This document shows positions 22,927 to 36,022 of a stretch of 64,000 nucleotides of DNA, piece by piece (positions within the stretch are counted from its first letter, which is position 1; each line of letters begins with the position of its first letter). The DNA lies in the NCBI GenBank assembly GCA_019722365.1, contig JADFUC010001295.1:62001-126000 (forward strand), written 5' to 3'. The stretch is from Lithospermum erythrorhizon. Taxonomy: Eukaryota; Streptophyta; Magnoliopsida; Boraginales; Boraginaceae. Made by a program: the position numbers and the translations under genes. The notes beneath the pieces were generated by a model. The model had not been told where the DNA came from, ran no database searches, and saw only the letters and a list, made by a program, of their open reading frames with translations.

Positions 22927-23153
22927 ACCAATTGATTTTATAATAAAATTATATTTATTCTACCAATTGATTTATAATGAAATTGTATTTGTTCTTGAGA
23001 ATTTGTTAATCAACATCAATTATTATACCAATTGATTTTATAATGAAATTGTATTTGTTCTTGAGAATTTGTTAATCAACATCAATTTATTATACCAATT
23101 GATTTTATAATGAAATTGTATTTGTTCTGAGAATTTGTTAACATCAATTATTA
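22927..23153. repeat. Short tandem repeat, about 66-bp unit, 3 full copies
   Basis: Units begin ACCAATTGATTTTATAATGA at 22962, 23027 and 23094, with spacings of 65 and 67 bases, and a partial diverged unit starts at 22927. Each unit continues with a TTGTATTTGTTCTTGAGAAT segment and ends in CATCAATTATTAT. The last unit has lost a few bases. It is AT-rich, non-coding, and of recent origin judging by near identity. Confidence 0.9.
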
Positions 23154-23691
23154 AGCCTCATGACTATAACCAATATTAAGATAGTTGGAATGAGGGTTGA
23201 AAGAAATTAGAGAGACCAATAAGTGAAAATTAAGGTGTAGTGGGTCAAGTGGGACTGATGAGACCGCGGAACCAATTTGTTGTGGATTCTCCAACAAAAA
23301 AACCACGTTTGGAAAGCTAAACACACAAAACCATTACACTTTCAAGAGTTAAAGCACGGCAAAATAAGGGACTCTATTTGTAATTTTATTCAAATAAATT
23401 ACATACTTTTAACCTCTTTTGTTTATTTATCTTGGTCTTTTATTTCACCGTGGACTTAGCTAATATACCATGCGCCCACTTAACATTATAATAAATAGTA
23501 TATCATGGGAAACTGAAATTATATATTTCTGAGAAAAAATATATAATGAAAATAAATTTTAAGAAGTAATTGATCGTAACAAAATGACATAGAAAAATGT
23601 AAGAATCAATTATATAATGGATTGAAATGAGTTATTGGGGGTGTTTGGTATTAAAATTAAATCATCAACCACTTGTGCTAGTGTCCCACCG

Positions 23692-23781
23692 CTACATTCT
23701 ATTACAACTTAACCAAGAAAGATTTGGCAGACCGGTCATGGCATCTTTGGCCTTCCTCTCAGCCTGCAGATAGGTCACCTC
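23692..23781 (-). pseudogene. Possible orphan terminal exon
   Basis: On the minus strand an acceptor-like TTATTCACAG is followed by 29 open codons beginning EVTYLQAERKAKDAM and TGLPNLSW, then a stop at 23692-23694. The composition is protein-like (charged, heptad-like start) and differs from the AT-rich surroundings. I do not recognise the family and found no upstream exon. It may be a stranded exon of a duplicated gene or chance. Confidence 0.3.
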
Positions 23782-26700
23782 CTGTGAATAACTTGTATTA
23801 GTTGGTTTAAGAACTATTAATACATCGGGTCAGCTTGAGGCACATCCCGGCCATTTTACCTCTTACGTGGAAGCTCAAGGGCATTGGTACCATAATACCC
23901 TTAGGTTAAAGGTTTCAACATTTTAGTATCCCAATGTGTAGAGAGACGATATTAATACCTCCCGGCCATTTTACCTTATTTATATTATGACAAATTACAA
24001 AAAGTTATATGATTATGTTGGGGATAAAAAATAATTGATGTATAAGTTATGTAAGGATGACAATCTTAACTACACTCTCGACGAATACTCAAATTTCAAC
24101 ACTAATAATGGCTCTAATTACGTAGTTTTTCATTTAAACTTGCCTCGGTAATCGATAGGTTTAGGTAAACCCTATTTGAACCATGTCTATATATAAATGT
24201 GTAAAATAATTAATTACATAATTAACATATATACTCATTTACTTATTTTTTTAAGTTTCGTATTGACTCTATTACGTCTATAAATTTATATTCATGATGT
24301 GCCATTGATTTTATTGATAAGTAATGTTAATATCATTGGATTTTTTTTTTCAAAACATTTAGATAATAGGACTATTGCAATTCAATTTCATTGATGCCTT
24401 CGATTTTTCGAGGTGAAACTTTGGTCAAGAAATATTTTTATTCCTTATTTCAATTAAAAAATATAATTAGATTCATTTTTTAAAATAGTCTTTCTTAATA
24501 ATCTTTTCTTGTAATTTTTTGTAATGTAATCGAAAGTTATTTATGCTCAAATTTTTTGCTCCGAAATTAAAAAAAACGTCAATTAGAAGAAATTGTAAGG
24601 AGTAGTTTGTAGAATTATTTAATAAAATAGTTAATTAATATTCAACAGTCAAAATAAATTGGATGGAGTATATATGAACAAACAACCACGGGTAGAACCT
24701 TACCCATCAATTTTTTTGGGTAAGGGCCGGGTTGTGTAGTGGCTCTATAGTTTCAAGGGTCGGGTAGAGTTTCGAATTTTATAAAGAAAGTTATAATGGA
24801 TACACAGAACCAAACCCTCCCCAACCGTATTTCATCTGCACTTCATTGACATTCCTAAATTATGTGATTATATATGTTTGAATAAAAATAGAAGTACCTC
24901 TAATGTTTCAAAAGTTACATTTTAATTCTCATATTATTTATTATAAATTGTACTCTTTCTTGCTCCTTACATTGTATTAGGCATAGTAACAAGAGGTCAG
25001 GGAAAATCTTTGAGGCACGACCCAATGACAAAGGAGGCCAAAGTCGGCAAAATAATCTTGAACTTGCCTAATGGTCCGTTTGTTTTTGGACTAAATTCCA
25101 AGTGTATGAGGATAATATTCTCGCTTAGGTTCTAAGAAATTATTTTATCTAAAAAAATGAATTTACTCTAGATTCACTTATATTTAGCAAGTTACATTCA
25201 ACTCCAAAATCATCCACCCCTCAAAATGGGAGTATAACGTGATTCATCTAGTCAAGGTTAATATTATCCAAACGACATTTTAACGATTCACCTGTGATTC
25301 ACCCTCGATTCACTTCGAGTTCTTTCATGTTACTTTTTAAAAAGATTGTACTCTTAATTCACCTCAATTCAAACATTCACCTTGAACGACAAGGGGAGGC
25401 ATGGACCACGATTATGTGAGGTGTCATTGGTTTTAATTTTTGATATGGAAATGTATACAGTTGATAAACAATATTTTGATATAATGTTAAAAACTTCAAT
25501 GACGTATAAGATAAAACTTAAGGAGCTATTTCTTTGGTTGTTTACACTTTTTGAAGCCTTTATCAAGTTACATTATTACTAGAATATGAGATATTCTTAA
25601 TATTATTAGTAAATACTGGCTATTGATAAACTATGAGATTTAATAAGACATAATCACCAAGAATATCATTGATAAAAGTAAGGATATTTTAATACTAGAG
25701 GACCATTAAGCAAGTAGGGCCAAGCTTACTTAAAATAGAAAATTTTATAAGCAAACTTCAAAACAATCTAAAACTCTTGAGAACTAAAAGTATAATACAT
25801 AAAACTCAAGGATCCAATTAACAGACTAGATATAATTCGGGGATCTAGATGTCGTTTACTCAATTTTTTTTCCCTACACGTAGATCGAAGTTTGGAGCGG
25901 GCCAGCTGGGCTTGGGAAAGTGAAGCCTTATTTTTACTCATTAAATTAGTTTTTCAATTTTATCCCTGTATTCACATTTGACTGACAATAACTTATGTTT
26001 TTACTGCCGAATTCTTTTTCTCTAATTTTCTCTAGAATAAACACTTGGAACTAGTTATTGTATTATAAGATGTTAAATTTTTATTTTATTAAAGTATATT
26101 TCCAACATCTATCCTAAGTGGCGCTCATCCGTCACTGACCTATTGGACTAAATTAAAGTCCATCCCATTGAAAATATCAGTAAAAAGTAAATAATCAAAG
26201 CAAATTAGAGAGATAATTCATTTTATTTTATTAGTTACTATAAATGATTGGTTGGTTTATATGCTCATACAAAAGGAAGAAAATCATATCTACCCAACTT
26301 TAAAACAACTAAGAATGGAGGAGATTGATGCCTATGTAATATGAGCTTGGGTGAAGAAATGGAATTATATCCGTCGAATCATGGGTTCTTCTATGGTTGC
26401 CATCATGCTATATATAATGTGTAAATCCTCCCTATTCTCTTCACTTGCATAACCAACACTAGTATTTTAATATGCACATATGCATGCTAACTTTATAGTC
26501 AAAACACACACTAAAATAACCGATGATTACTTAAAGATATGACTAGACGTCCTCGTGTGATTGAGGACGTTGGTGTTGTGAGTGGAGCCTCAATGCACGG
26601 TATGAGTATATCTCTCGATTAGGTTCTCGATCAAACAATTCTTATTTGGTAACCTCGCATATTCGAATACTTAGAAAATGCTAAATTAGAAAAATCTGTA

Positions 26701-28110
26701 CATTTAATTGTGAATGGTATCCGGATATCGTGAGTTCAATTCCATAAGCTCCATGGGTATGGGACCCGCAGGGCCTAATCATGGATAATGGCGACCTAAG
26801 ATAGATTAACTTCTCTTTTAATGTTACTTGTGGCCAAGGAATGATTACGGAGGAGGATCTTAGGATTAATTTTTATGACTAGACACGAGGACGATAATGA
26901 TGAATATATAGCGGATTATCCCCCCAGAGGCAAGCGAGAATTGTTAATTAGACAAGAGGATCGTGTTAACATGCTTAATAATAATCGGGAGAGCCCTTAA
27001 TTCTAAGTTAGTGCATAAGTACAATCTAAATGGGGCCGGAAAGTTTGTATCAAGGGTGGTCTAAGTGATTTGTTTCCCACTCATTAGTTAGGCCACCTAA
27101 TCCAAACGCGATACAAATGGACGTAACTTGGACGCTTTCTCTTGACGATACAATGGTTAACTACCCCACACTATCCTCAACACATTTTTACCAAGATCAT
27201 ATATGCCACAATATGCATGATCTTGTCCCCATTTGTTGGTTAGTAGGAAATGTGTTCCGCTCCAAGAATGTCGGAGGCGCGAGGTTGGTCAAGGCGGCGA
27301 TGACTTCAAAAGCCTCAATTGCTAAGTTTGAGGTTTATTTGTGGGATATGGTTGAGATCGGCGGGAGATCTAATTTAAAAATTAAGTGAGTGAGGTTAAG
27401 CAAGAGGTACTGAACTGGCTACTGGATGTAGCCCCGGCCGGCTCCAATAGCGGTACCTCAGAGTCAAGCGGGTCCGGGGAGTGAGGTCTATCCATCCTCA
27501 AATTGAGGCATCCACCTCGCAACAAACGATGAAAAGGAGAGGATTTCAAAGAAGTTGTTAACAGGTAACCGAGTCATACGAGATGTCGTAATGCCAAGGA
27601 AGGACCGGAAGAGAAGATGATTTAACGAAATGACAATGATGATCCATGTGGCCGATGTCCGGGCGCTTAATAGAATCACCGCACAAAATCTTTTCTCACT
27701 CAACCTAGTGGCACTTCTTACGACGCCCCACCTCCCTTTATCGCTAGAAGGAGAAGCAAGTGAAGAAACACATGAATGAATGTGTTTATATATTATATGT
27801 ATGATGTTTATGTTGTTTCGAGTTTGAACAATATTTTTTATTTAAGTACTTTTATTTATGTATGATGGTTATGGTATTTCAACAATGATGTGTATGGTGT
27901 TTACTGTTTACTAGTGTTTGAACAATGTTTATGGTGTTTCGAACAATGATGGTTATGGTTTGTCAAGTTTAAACAATGTTTTTATTTGTGACTTTTTGTC
28001 TCCAAGTTTCCCATACGCTTGATATGTTGTGAATGGTGTATTAGTGAATGGTGTAGTTGTTCAACATGTCAGGATTGTTGTGAATGTTTATATGTTGAAA
28101 AAATCGTGAC
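23782..28110. other. Intergenic stretch, largely unassigned
   Basis: AT-rich DNA with few signals. GC-richer patches at about 26520-27000 and 27100-27700 look like transposon coding scraps; the 90-codon frame at 27117-27389 and the antisense frame at 27488-27703 match nothing I know. The part from 27780 to 28100 is a degenerate run of ATGGTTATGGTGTTT- and GAACAATG-like units. A 16-base block CCCGGCCATTTTACCT occurs at 23846 and again at 23961. Confidence 0.4.
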
Positions 28111-28160
28111 TTTTCTACTATAAACGTGGATACCGTTAGCGTAAAAATGCAATATCAGAG

Positions 28161-28214
28161 ACGTGGTACCGCTTCATATAAAAACGATACCACGCATATG
28201 AAACGGTACCACGT
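28161..28214. repeat. Strong inverted repeat (hairpin), 19-bp arms
   Basis: The left arm (28161-28179) and right arm (28196-28214) pair over 19 bases with one mismatch; each arm carries the palindromic core GGTACC next to CGTG. The loop is 16 bases and itself contains a third partial copy, GATACCACG. It could be an end of a small transposon, a foldback remnant, or part of a small-RNA hairpin. Confidence 0.85.
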
Positions 28215-28219
28215 TAATA

Positions 28220-28440
28220 TGGGCCTAGTGGCACGAACCGGTGCCTCGGCCGAATACCCATCAAATTTGGAGTGGCTCGAACTCGGCCAAGGCTGGACCC
28301 AATCTCTCGCCCCCGTCCGACTCCACCACTCAACGCAACCGGGCCGCTCAAGCCCGTGTCTGGCCGAATTCGAACCGGATCGGGTGGGTCGGCCCGGAAC
28401 GGCCCACCGAAACCCGATTCATTTGCCACATCTAGTAAAT
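28220..28440. other. GC-rich patch of repetitive appearance
   Basis: Rich in CCCG, CCGG and GGCC words such as GGGCCGCTCAAGCCCG and GGTCGGCCCGGAAC. Such sequence is common at non-coding ends of plant DNA transposons. The open frames across it on both strands (124 and 71 codons) overlap each other and match nothing, so I do not call a gene. Confidence 0.4.
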
Positions 28441-31020
28441 ATCAATTTTAATCCGTCATATCCGTATCCATTTCCAGGAGTCATGAACCTAATAGGTTAG
28501 TAAACTACAAATTTCATTAGTACATAAGTAAAAAAAACAATGAAAAGGTACCAGTATTTTCACCTGAGAAACTTATCCTTGAGAAATGCATCTTCTCACA
28601 CTCTTTAAATTCCTCTCAAAAAGATTCCTCTAATCATATCACATTGTTAATAAAGCGACTCAGAAACTCTGCCTAATTTTACGTAAGTAGTCATTTGCTT
28701 GTCAATCTTTTTGAAATCCACCTTAAATTGACCTCATAGAACTAATTATAAACAAAACAAAACATAGTTGAAAGCATGAGAAATGAGTTCCCAAATTTAA
28801 TTGCTTATGCTTAAACCAAAAAAAAGTAGCATCTAGGAAACATGTCATAAACACCGATAGCACCGTAAGAATGTCATGTAATGAAATATCAAATAGACAA
28901 TATCATTGCACTCTCATTGCACTCTCAATTGATCAAATTAAAAGAAGTTCATTTAAATAAGATTAATTTAAGGTCAAAATTGAATGTTCAATTGATCAAA
29001 TTAAAATAGAGGGAAACATGAATTCTTTCATATACTGTATCAAACAACATCAGAATGTCCGATGATACAGTTTCACAAATGAGTTAAGAACAAAATTTCG
29101 ACCACCATTTATAATTTGGTATATCGAACAATATTAATATAATCTAAGTATAAACTTCCTGCACAAAAAAGAAAGTTCCTTAAGACCAGAGTACCTGCTA
29201 CTAATTGAATTTGTACATTTGCATAGTTAATCAAGTACTACATAACTGCGAGCTTTAACTATAGCTATAACACAATTCAAAAGAAAAATGAAGCATGAAT
29301 TAGTTAAGAATCTTTGTGAGAAGGAGACAAGTACCTTGAACCAACTTTTCAGAACTCAGTTTTTGAGAGAATGTCTGATGGAACCGTAAAAAGGCAATTA
29401 ATGATTTTCATTCAACCTTAATCCAACTAAACTTTACATCTTCTTGATTCTTGATTTCGGTTGTAGTTTAATAATGGAATAGGCATTCCGGCATGTACGA
29501 TGAAGGCCCCCCTCACTTTACTGCAAATAAAAAGATTAACAACATTTAGAGTACGAAGTGTCAATGAAATATACTTCATGTTGTATGTTCACAATGAACC
29601 AGAGAAATTTATGAACTATAAAACTTCTGTAGAAACTATCTTTAACTATTAATCATTGGCAATAAGTCCTCTTCAAATCTACTATCGATACTAATCATAT
29701 ACACAATATTCATTTCGTGGGTAAAGAACTTGATGAAAATGTAAAAAAAAAAATGAAGAAGCGTTTATCTAAATAGTACTCTGTATTAAAAAAAATACAC
29801 CATACCTAGTTGAGCTTAAAGGTAAAGCCTTTAAAACTTGTAGCAATTTATATTATATTCAACCATCAAATGAACCCTTTCATCCAAATCATTATGTGCA
29901 AACAATAATTAACAAAAATACATTTATAAATAGAAATCAAATTGATATCCCATGATTATCATGTACAAAGGAAATCATGTAATATAATAATAAAATAATT
30001 GAACCTTGATGTGGGGAAAAAAACCTAGATTGATGTAACAGAACAATAGCTACATCTCAGCAAATATGTTCAAGTGATAACTTCAATAGTGAAGAGTTGT
30101 TGAATTATGTTCAAACTTGTTTGATTTTTGCTTCAAGCATGATATGAAAGCTAAAATCTAGTTTTTGAAAAAAAATGGAGGAAATTCATCAAGACCTAAA
30201 ATTAATTTGGGAACACAAAAAAAGAACTGAAATGACTATTCTAGCGCCAATGTTTGAGAAGCTTGTAGGGGCAAAATAGCTTCACAGATAATGAATTTGT
30301 TGCACAATTTATATATCCCATGTTTTGACTTTATATAGCGGAAAAGCATACTCAAGTATGCCATTTTACACATGAAAAGATCATCTACTACACTTTTATG
30401 CGACAATTTGTGAGACATTCCTTTAAGATTGTGATAAGTGTCTTCATTATTTTTTAAAAATAATTTAAAGTTAAAAATAAACACGTGTCGTGATCTTAAC
30501 TAAGTGTCACACAAAATCATACGAAAGTGTAACAGAGCGGACTCATCCACATAAAGGCTTGAGTTGTTACGGTGCTTACATATTTATGGTGCTAACGGTG
30601 TTAACTTTTTTTTCTTTAGTTATTTTTAAAATATTTTAATACAGACATGTACAAATGTACCCTAAAAGAAAATTTATAAACAAAAAGTTATTACAAATAT
30701 ACTCTAAAGTTGAAAAATTTATATTTATATGAAGAGTACAAAACGGTACTGGACACATTTACGAATTTTTACAAGCCGATAACCGCCGGGCCAATATTAG
30801 TCACCCCAACATGATCGTCAATCCCGACCAACTCCAATGATCAACCGATCAACATTTAGCACTAGTTAACACCTAGTGTTAGCACATAATCACAACCCCG
30901 TGAACATTATACACAAACAGTGATTTTTAGTATTAAAATGATTATTTTGCTCTGAATATAATTTTAGTAAGTACACTTAACAATAGGGGGGCAAAATAGT
31001 CATTTCATCCCCCACACAAA
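28441..31020. other. AT-rich intergenic stretch, no feature recognised
   Basis: Upstream flank of the SR-protein gene. No convincing coding segment, inverted ends or long repeat was seen on either strand. Confidence 0.4.
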
Positions 31021-31035
31021 CAATGTTAAGGTGTG

Positions 31036-31106
31036 TATATAACAGCTCATCAATTTTATCCAGTTTGTAGGGTTTTAAAAACACGAAAGGGCAGAAGGTA
31101 GGGTTT
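31036..31106 (+). promoter_or_regulatory. Core promoter and two telo-boxes of the SCL28-like gene
   Basis: A TATA box, TATATAA, lies at 31036-31042, 88 bases before the start codon. Two copies of TAGGGTTT (reverse of the telo-box AAACCCTA) lie at 31068-31075 and 31099-31106, between the TATA box and the ATG. Telo-boxes are known near transcription starts of plant genes for ribosomal proteins and RNA processing, which suits a splicing-factor gene. Confidence 0.6.
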
Positions 31107-31129
31107 ATATTCTTTGAATTGTATCTCTG

Positions 31130-34100
31130 ATGGGTCGGTACCGAAGCAGAAGCCGAAGCTACAGCCCAGTTAGACGAAGCAAGCATTACGATGAGCCTCG
31201 TGACCACCGAGCCTCCCCTGCCCGCTCTGGTCTCCTCGTTCGTAACCTCCCTCTCAATGCTAGGTCCCTTTTCTCTTCTTTTTATTTCTACATTTTTTGT
31301 AATTTTTTTTTAAATTTACACATTCGAAAAATTATTGGACATTTTTGTACAAGTTACTAATGGTGGGTATCAAAATTTGCAATAATTATTGGAATTTATT
31401 GAAACTTAATTTTTTATATATAAAAGGTGTCAGTTCTGCATTTTTTATTTATTTTTCCTATAATTGGATTAAAATTGTATGTAGGAATCCAGTCCCGAGT
31501 GTGTTCAGTCAGCAGATTTCCTCGATTAATGGGTTCGGTCTTATACATACGCGAGGTTTAATCGATTAGACAAATGTATAATTTGGAAATTTTGGAGCTG
31601 ATTAGGCATGCTTATGTCTAAATGTTTGTTATAATCATATTTCTCTACCTTTAGTTTGTAGTTATGGGTGTACATAGGTGTATTAGTCTTCGACAATCAT
31701 GAAGAATGAAGTGTGTGATGGCTTAATACGACCATTGTTGATGTTTGCTGTATACGACGAAATTAGAAATTAGATTGACTTGTATTTTTAAATTGTTTGT
31801 GTTGGCCTTATTGAAGGAGTATCGTCCCACATTGAATATGCTAAAAATGCGAGGTGGTTTAATAAGATCCTGGGTTTTATCCATCTATAACCAATTGGTT
31901 TTAGTATGGACCCCCATGGACTCTTGACTGGGCTTTATACTTCGAGAAGTTATCTGGGTTTTGTGCTCTTCTTATGATTGGTTGCTTTCTCCATGTTAAG
32001 GTTCTGTTACGAGCTTACTGAAAAAAAAATTGGTATGTACGGTGTGTTTAATTATCAGGGATGGTGGCCTCATCGGCCACAATGGGTTGAACTTTAAGTC
32101 CTTTGTAAATGGCATGAAGAGGAGTATGCAGCATTTCTGAACATTAATGACTTTAACTATTTAACTATTTAATATGCTTGATGTTGCTTCTCTTTCGTAG
32201 TATGGAACAATTGATATCTACAAAGACTGAAGCTGATATAATATCCCAATTTGTTAGATGACGTATTATTTCTATAAGGGTTACGGATTTACGCTTGTAT
32301 AGTTTTCTTATTTCAAGTTTTCATGCATAAAAGCATACAATTGTTCATGGAAGAAATATACAATACATGTCTGAACTCTTTAGGATGCTCTAGTTGTATG
32401 CCTTCAAGATTTGTCTATTTACATTCAGCTTGTTTGTATCTGTTTTGGTGCAGGAATGAAGATCTCAGGGTTCCTTTTGAAAGATATGGCCCACTGAAGG
32501 ATGTCTATATGCCAAAAAATTACTATTCTGGGTAGCTCTAAATGTCTTTAATTATGCGATATTACCCTGAATTTCTATTAATGTTCTGTTTTGTTTCACA
32601 TCATATGTAGTGCTTGTTACAACTTTGTGAAATTGCAGGGAACCTCGTGGTTTTGGATTTGTAAAATTCCGTTATGCCGAGGATGCAGCTACTGCAAAAG
32701 AACGCCTGGATCATACAGTTATTGGCGGTCGGGAAATAAGAATCGTCTATGCTGAAGAGAACAGAAAAACTCCACAAGAGATGCGCCGTGTAACTGGCAC
32801 AAGGTCTCTTTTTCTGCTCTTTTAGATGTGCGAGCACCATGTTTCTATCTGTCTCATAGTAATTTGCCATCAACTTTGCAGTAGTCGGAGCAGCCGTAGA
32901 AAGCGAAGTCCATCGAGATCTCCAAGACGCCGCGATCACTGTGAGTTTCAAATGCTAGCATGCTATTCTCATTTATCTTGAGCTTTAAATGATACCATTG
33001 TTTGTATAGTTATCAACAGCTCAAATGATCTGATAAATTCTATATTTGTACGCCCTCCATCCTATTTTTCTATGTTGCACTAAGTTTTATACTTCTTACA
33101 TTCCATATTCTTTCTTGATACGCAAGTCTCCTACATTTAACTGTCTAGCACATAAGAACTTAGTTTGGGATCTTGATAATCTTCTAGAGTTTTGTTAGAT
33201 GCCTTACTTGAACACAATCTTCTTGTTTAAGTTATTGTTTTTGTCATTTTCATGGCAGCTTACTCCCGTTCACCTTCCCCTGTAAGGCGTGCACCAAGGT
33301 GTGTTTTATCTATCCTGAACCATATTTTTTCTTGTTTTTCGCTGTGTGTTCATATCATATATTGCAGTTGCTGCATGCTATCTGTTTAGCAGTCCTCACA
33401 ATTGGTTCTTCCTGGTATTTCCTTGACTTCAATGACGAAAGCTAATGCTACATTAGTTTAATTCTAATCCCTTCAGTGGTAAATGATAGTCTTCTGGTTT
33501 CTTATTTTCTTGAAGATGATAGTCAAGTTCATGGTAATTGGGCTAATTTGGGTGTGGTTTTTTGGCTGCTCTGATATTCTATTTATAACTGTTGATTCCT
33601 CAATTGGGTGCTCTTTTTTAATAATCTCTGCTAGATATAAATGACATATGTGATGGCCTTATGGATGCAGATCCTAAACTGAGATATAGAGTCTAAAAGA
33701 ATTCAGACTAATAAAGACAAATGACAAAAGGGATCATAAAGTCAAAGACTACAATTGATGTTGTTTGTCAAAGCCTCCCCGGAAGCTTCTGTTTCCACTT
33801 CATCAAGTATAAACTTCGGTGCTTGGATTTCTTTTTCATATTTCTTGAGTTTGGCTTGTCTTTTGCCTTCGATGGGTAATCAACTGGTTCCCTATGGTCT
33901 ATCATGTGTGAAATGAACATAATCAAAAGGTTCCCTGTTGCAATTACAATAATATTGTAGTATTTAATTTTTTGAATGTTACACACTATCCAGTTAACAA
34001 AAGAGTCTTAAGAGGCTTTAGTTGGTGAAAGAGACAAATCATCTTCAAAGAAGCAAGCATTATAAAGTTTTATGTGACTGAGATAAGAGGCCATGAAAAG

Positions 34101-34979
34101 ATAGTTAAAGTTCTAAAAGCTGGACAAGGGAACTTCGTGGTTGTCCAAGGCCGATGAACCTGTACAATGCCATAGAGCCTTATACATAGTCTGGGCAATA
34201 TGTGTTTGTTTTTCCAGGAAGTATGGAGAATATGCAGGTATAGTGAATGTCGTACTTCTGATCACCAGATTCTATCTAGGGATTTGTTGTCCCTTGGTAT
34301 TCAACTAGATATGCTCTTTATAATCTAAATCTATCTTATGTTGTAGAATCAATTGGGAATCTATTCTTTCACTCGATTCTCTATTTGAGTGCTTGGATTG
34401 ATTTGTTAATTACTCGATCCTTTTGCTTATAGCATAGATCTAAAGCTTTTCTAATGTCTTAATCTACATGAACATTTGGATGTTTTAGGGGCCATGGTGG
34501 ACGTGATGCTCATGCATCTTCAAGGAGGTATCGTTCAGTTTCCAGGTCTGCTTCTCCAAAGGATGACAAACGTTATAGATCTGCAGAGAGGTCTTCAAGA
34601 CGATCAAGATCCATTTCCAGGTCTCCTCCACGCAGTAAGAAAGGTGATGAAACAAGGCACCGCTATTCAAGTCCTAGACGATCAAGATCCATTTCCAGGT
34701 CTCCTCCATGCAGTAAGAATGGTCATGATCCTCGTGATGAGGACGATATGCCTGATCAATCACCTATTCCTCAAAGGAACTCGTACAGTAGATCTAGATC
34801 TCGGTCAATAACCAAAAGGTCAGTCTACATTTCAGATTCATCAAGTGCTCTCCCTATATAGAGGATAACTTTCCTGTAAAAAAGACCGACACAAGTCATC
34901 CTGTTCTACACAAATTTTACTGCTTATTTTCTTGTACTTAAAAGTTTCGTCCTTGTTTCTGCATTGCAGTCCCCGCTGA
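31130..34979 (+). CDS. SCL28: SC35-like SR splicing factor, SCL28 type, seven exons
   Basis: Coding exons: 31130-31263, 32454-32531, 32639-32803, 32882-32940, 33259-33298, 34489-34818, 34970-34979. All joins use GT-AG sites, keep phase, and give 271 residues. Residues 1-33 form a short RS-rich leader (RYRSRSRSYSPVRR). An RRM spans about 34-112: RNP2 LLVRNL at 35-40 and RNP1 RGFGFVKF at 74-81. GPLKDVYMPKNYYSGEPRG, RYAEDA, VIGGREI and AEENRKTPQEMR are hallmarks of plant SCL proteins; the LPLNAR and VIGGREI wording fits SCL28 better than SCL30/33. The rest is an RS domain rich in SRS, SPR and SRR. Such proteins bind pre-mRNA in the nucleus and guide splice-site choice. The last exon adds only S-P-R. 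Long intron 1 (1.2 kb) could allow regulated splicing, as in other SR genes. Confidence 0.93.
34598..34719 (+). repeat. Internal duplication in the RS-domain exon
   Basis: A segment of about 44 bases (34598-34641) recurs with 78-base spacing at 34676-34719, with only a few differences. The spacing is 26 codons, so the frame is kept. Both copies encode RRSRSISRSPP followed by SK (R-S-K in the first, C-S-K in the second). It lengthens the RS domain by one repeat unit. Confidence 0.9.
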
Positions 34980-36022
34980 AATGATGTTACCATCAACCAA
35001 TGCTGTTGTTTGAAGTTGTGAGCTACAATTTGAAACTAGAAACTTCCTAAACTTCTGTATGTAAAACGTCGAGTTGGATGTCTTGCTATGTTCTGAATTA
35101 TGAATACCTGGAGTGTTCGATGGAAATCTAGTTGACTATCTTTTGCTACTTCTCCTTTTATTTGACAGAAAGCTTCATGCACTTCCTTTTATAAAAATGA
35201 ATGCTTTAGATTTCGTTTTTCTTCCACTAATAGACGGGTCTAAGCGAGACTAAGAACGTCTTCACTCTTCAGCAGATGACTTAAAATGCTCCCTATTTTA
35301 TTTTTGAGATTTTGACACAAAAACAACAGAAAGTCTCCAATTTCAGAAACCCCATCTCTTCTAAAGCAATTTAAGCATTTATATTTGTTCAAAACAATTA
35401 ACATTTTGCAGTTGTCTTTGTTAAAATCAAAATTATACCATCAATGGTAGTGGTAAACATTGGCATTTTGGAGACCATAATTATCGAATTTTATGATATT
35501 TGATATTTAAAATGTGGTGGTAGTTATATCAAAAGCATGTAGCGATTGTAACCTAATGATATGGACCTTCAAGAAGAAGTGCTTAATTTGTAGGCCTCAT
35601 TTTTTCCAAATAAAATTCCAATTAACAAAAAAAAAAAACATACCGTCACAAATTATATTCTTATTAGTTTCTGGAAATCAAATGAATGTTTATACCACCA
35701 CCCCCACTCCCCCAAAGTTGTAATCTAGAGTTAATTGGCTAGATACGTGATAGTAATGAACCAACAATTCTTTATGAAGGAACAGTCACTGAGTAAAGAA
35801 CATTGAAACACCCATTGTTGATTATTTGGCAAGCTCAGGAACTAACAGAAAGTTGACCTGAATTACTTTAGTTACTAAATGGCAAATCTACAACACAAAT
35901 ATTTAAAATCTCCTGATTATGGCCAGGGGGATTACATTCAAGGGTGGGGTTCCGAAGACCAAAAGGGGATTTCCGATCCTTGATAAAGTTCTCGGACATT
36001 ATTTCATTCGTCGAGTAATGGG
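34980..36022. other. Convergent intergenic region
   Basis: About 1 kb between two convergent genes, so it should hold both 3' untranslated regions. It is AT-rich, with an A11 run near 35628. No reading frame worth calling was seen. Confidence 0.5.

Noticed and set aside
27117..27389. A 90-codon frame in a GC-richer patch
   Set aside because: Considered as a transposase DNA-binding segment, but no motif could be matched, so it is mentioned only as unassigned DNA.
28126..28500. A 124-codon open frame rich in Pro, Arg and Ser
   Set aside because: It starts across the hairpin and runs through a GC-rich repetitive patch that is open on both strands, which is typical of composition and not of a gene.
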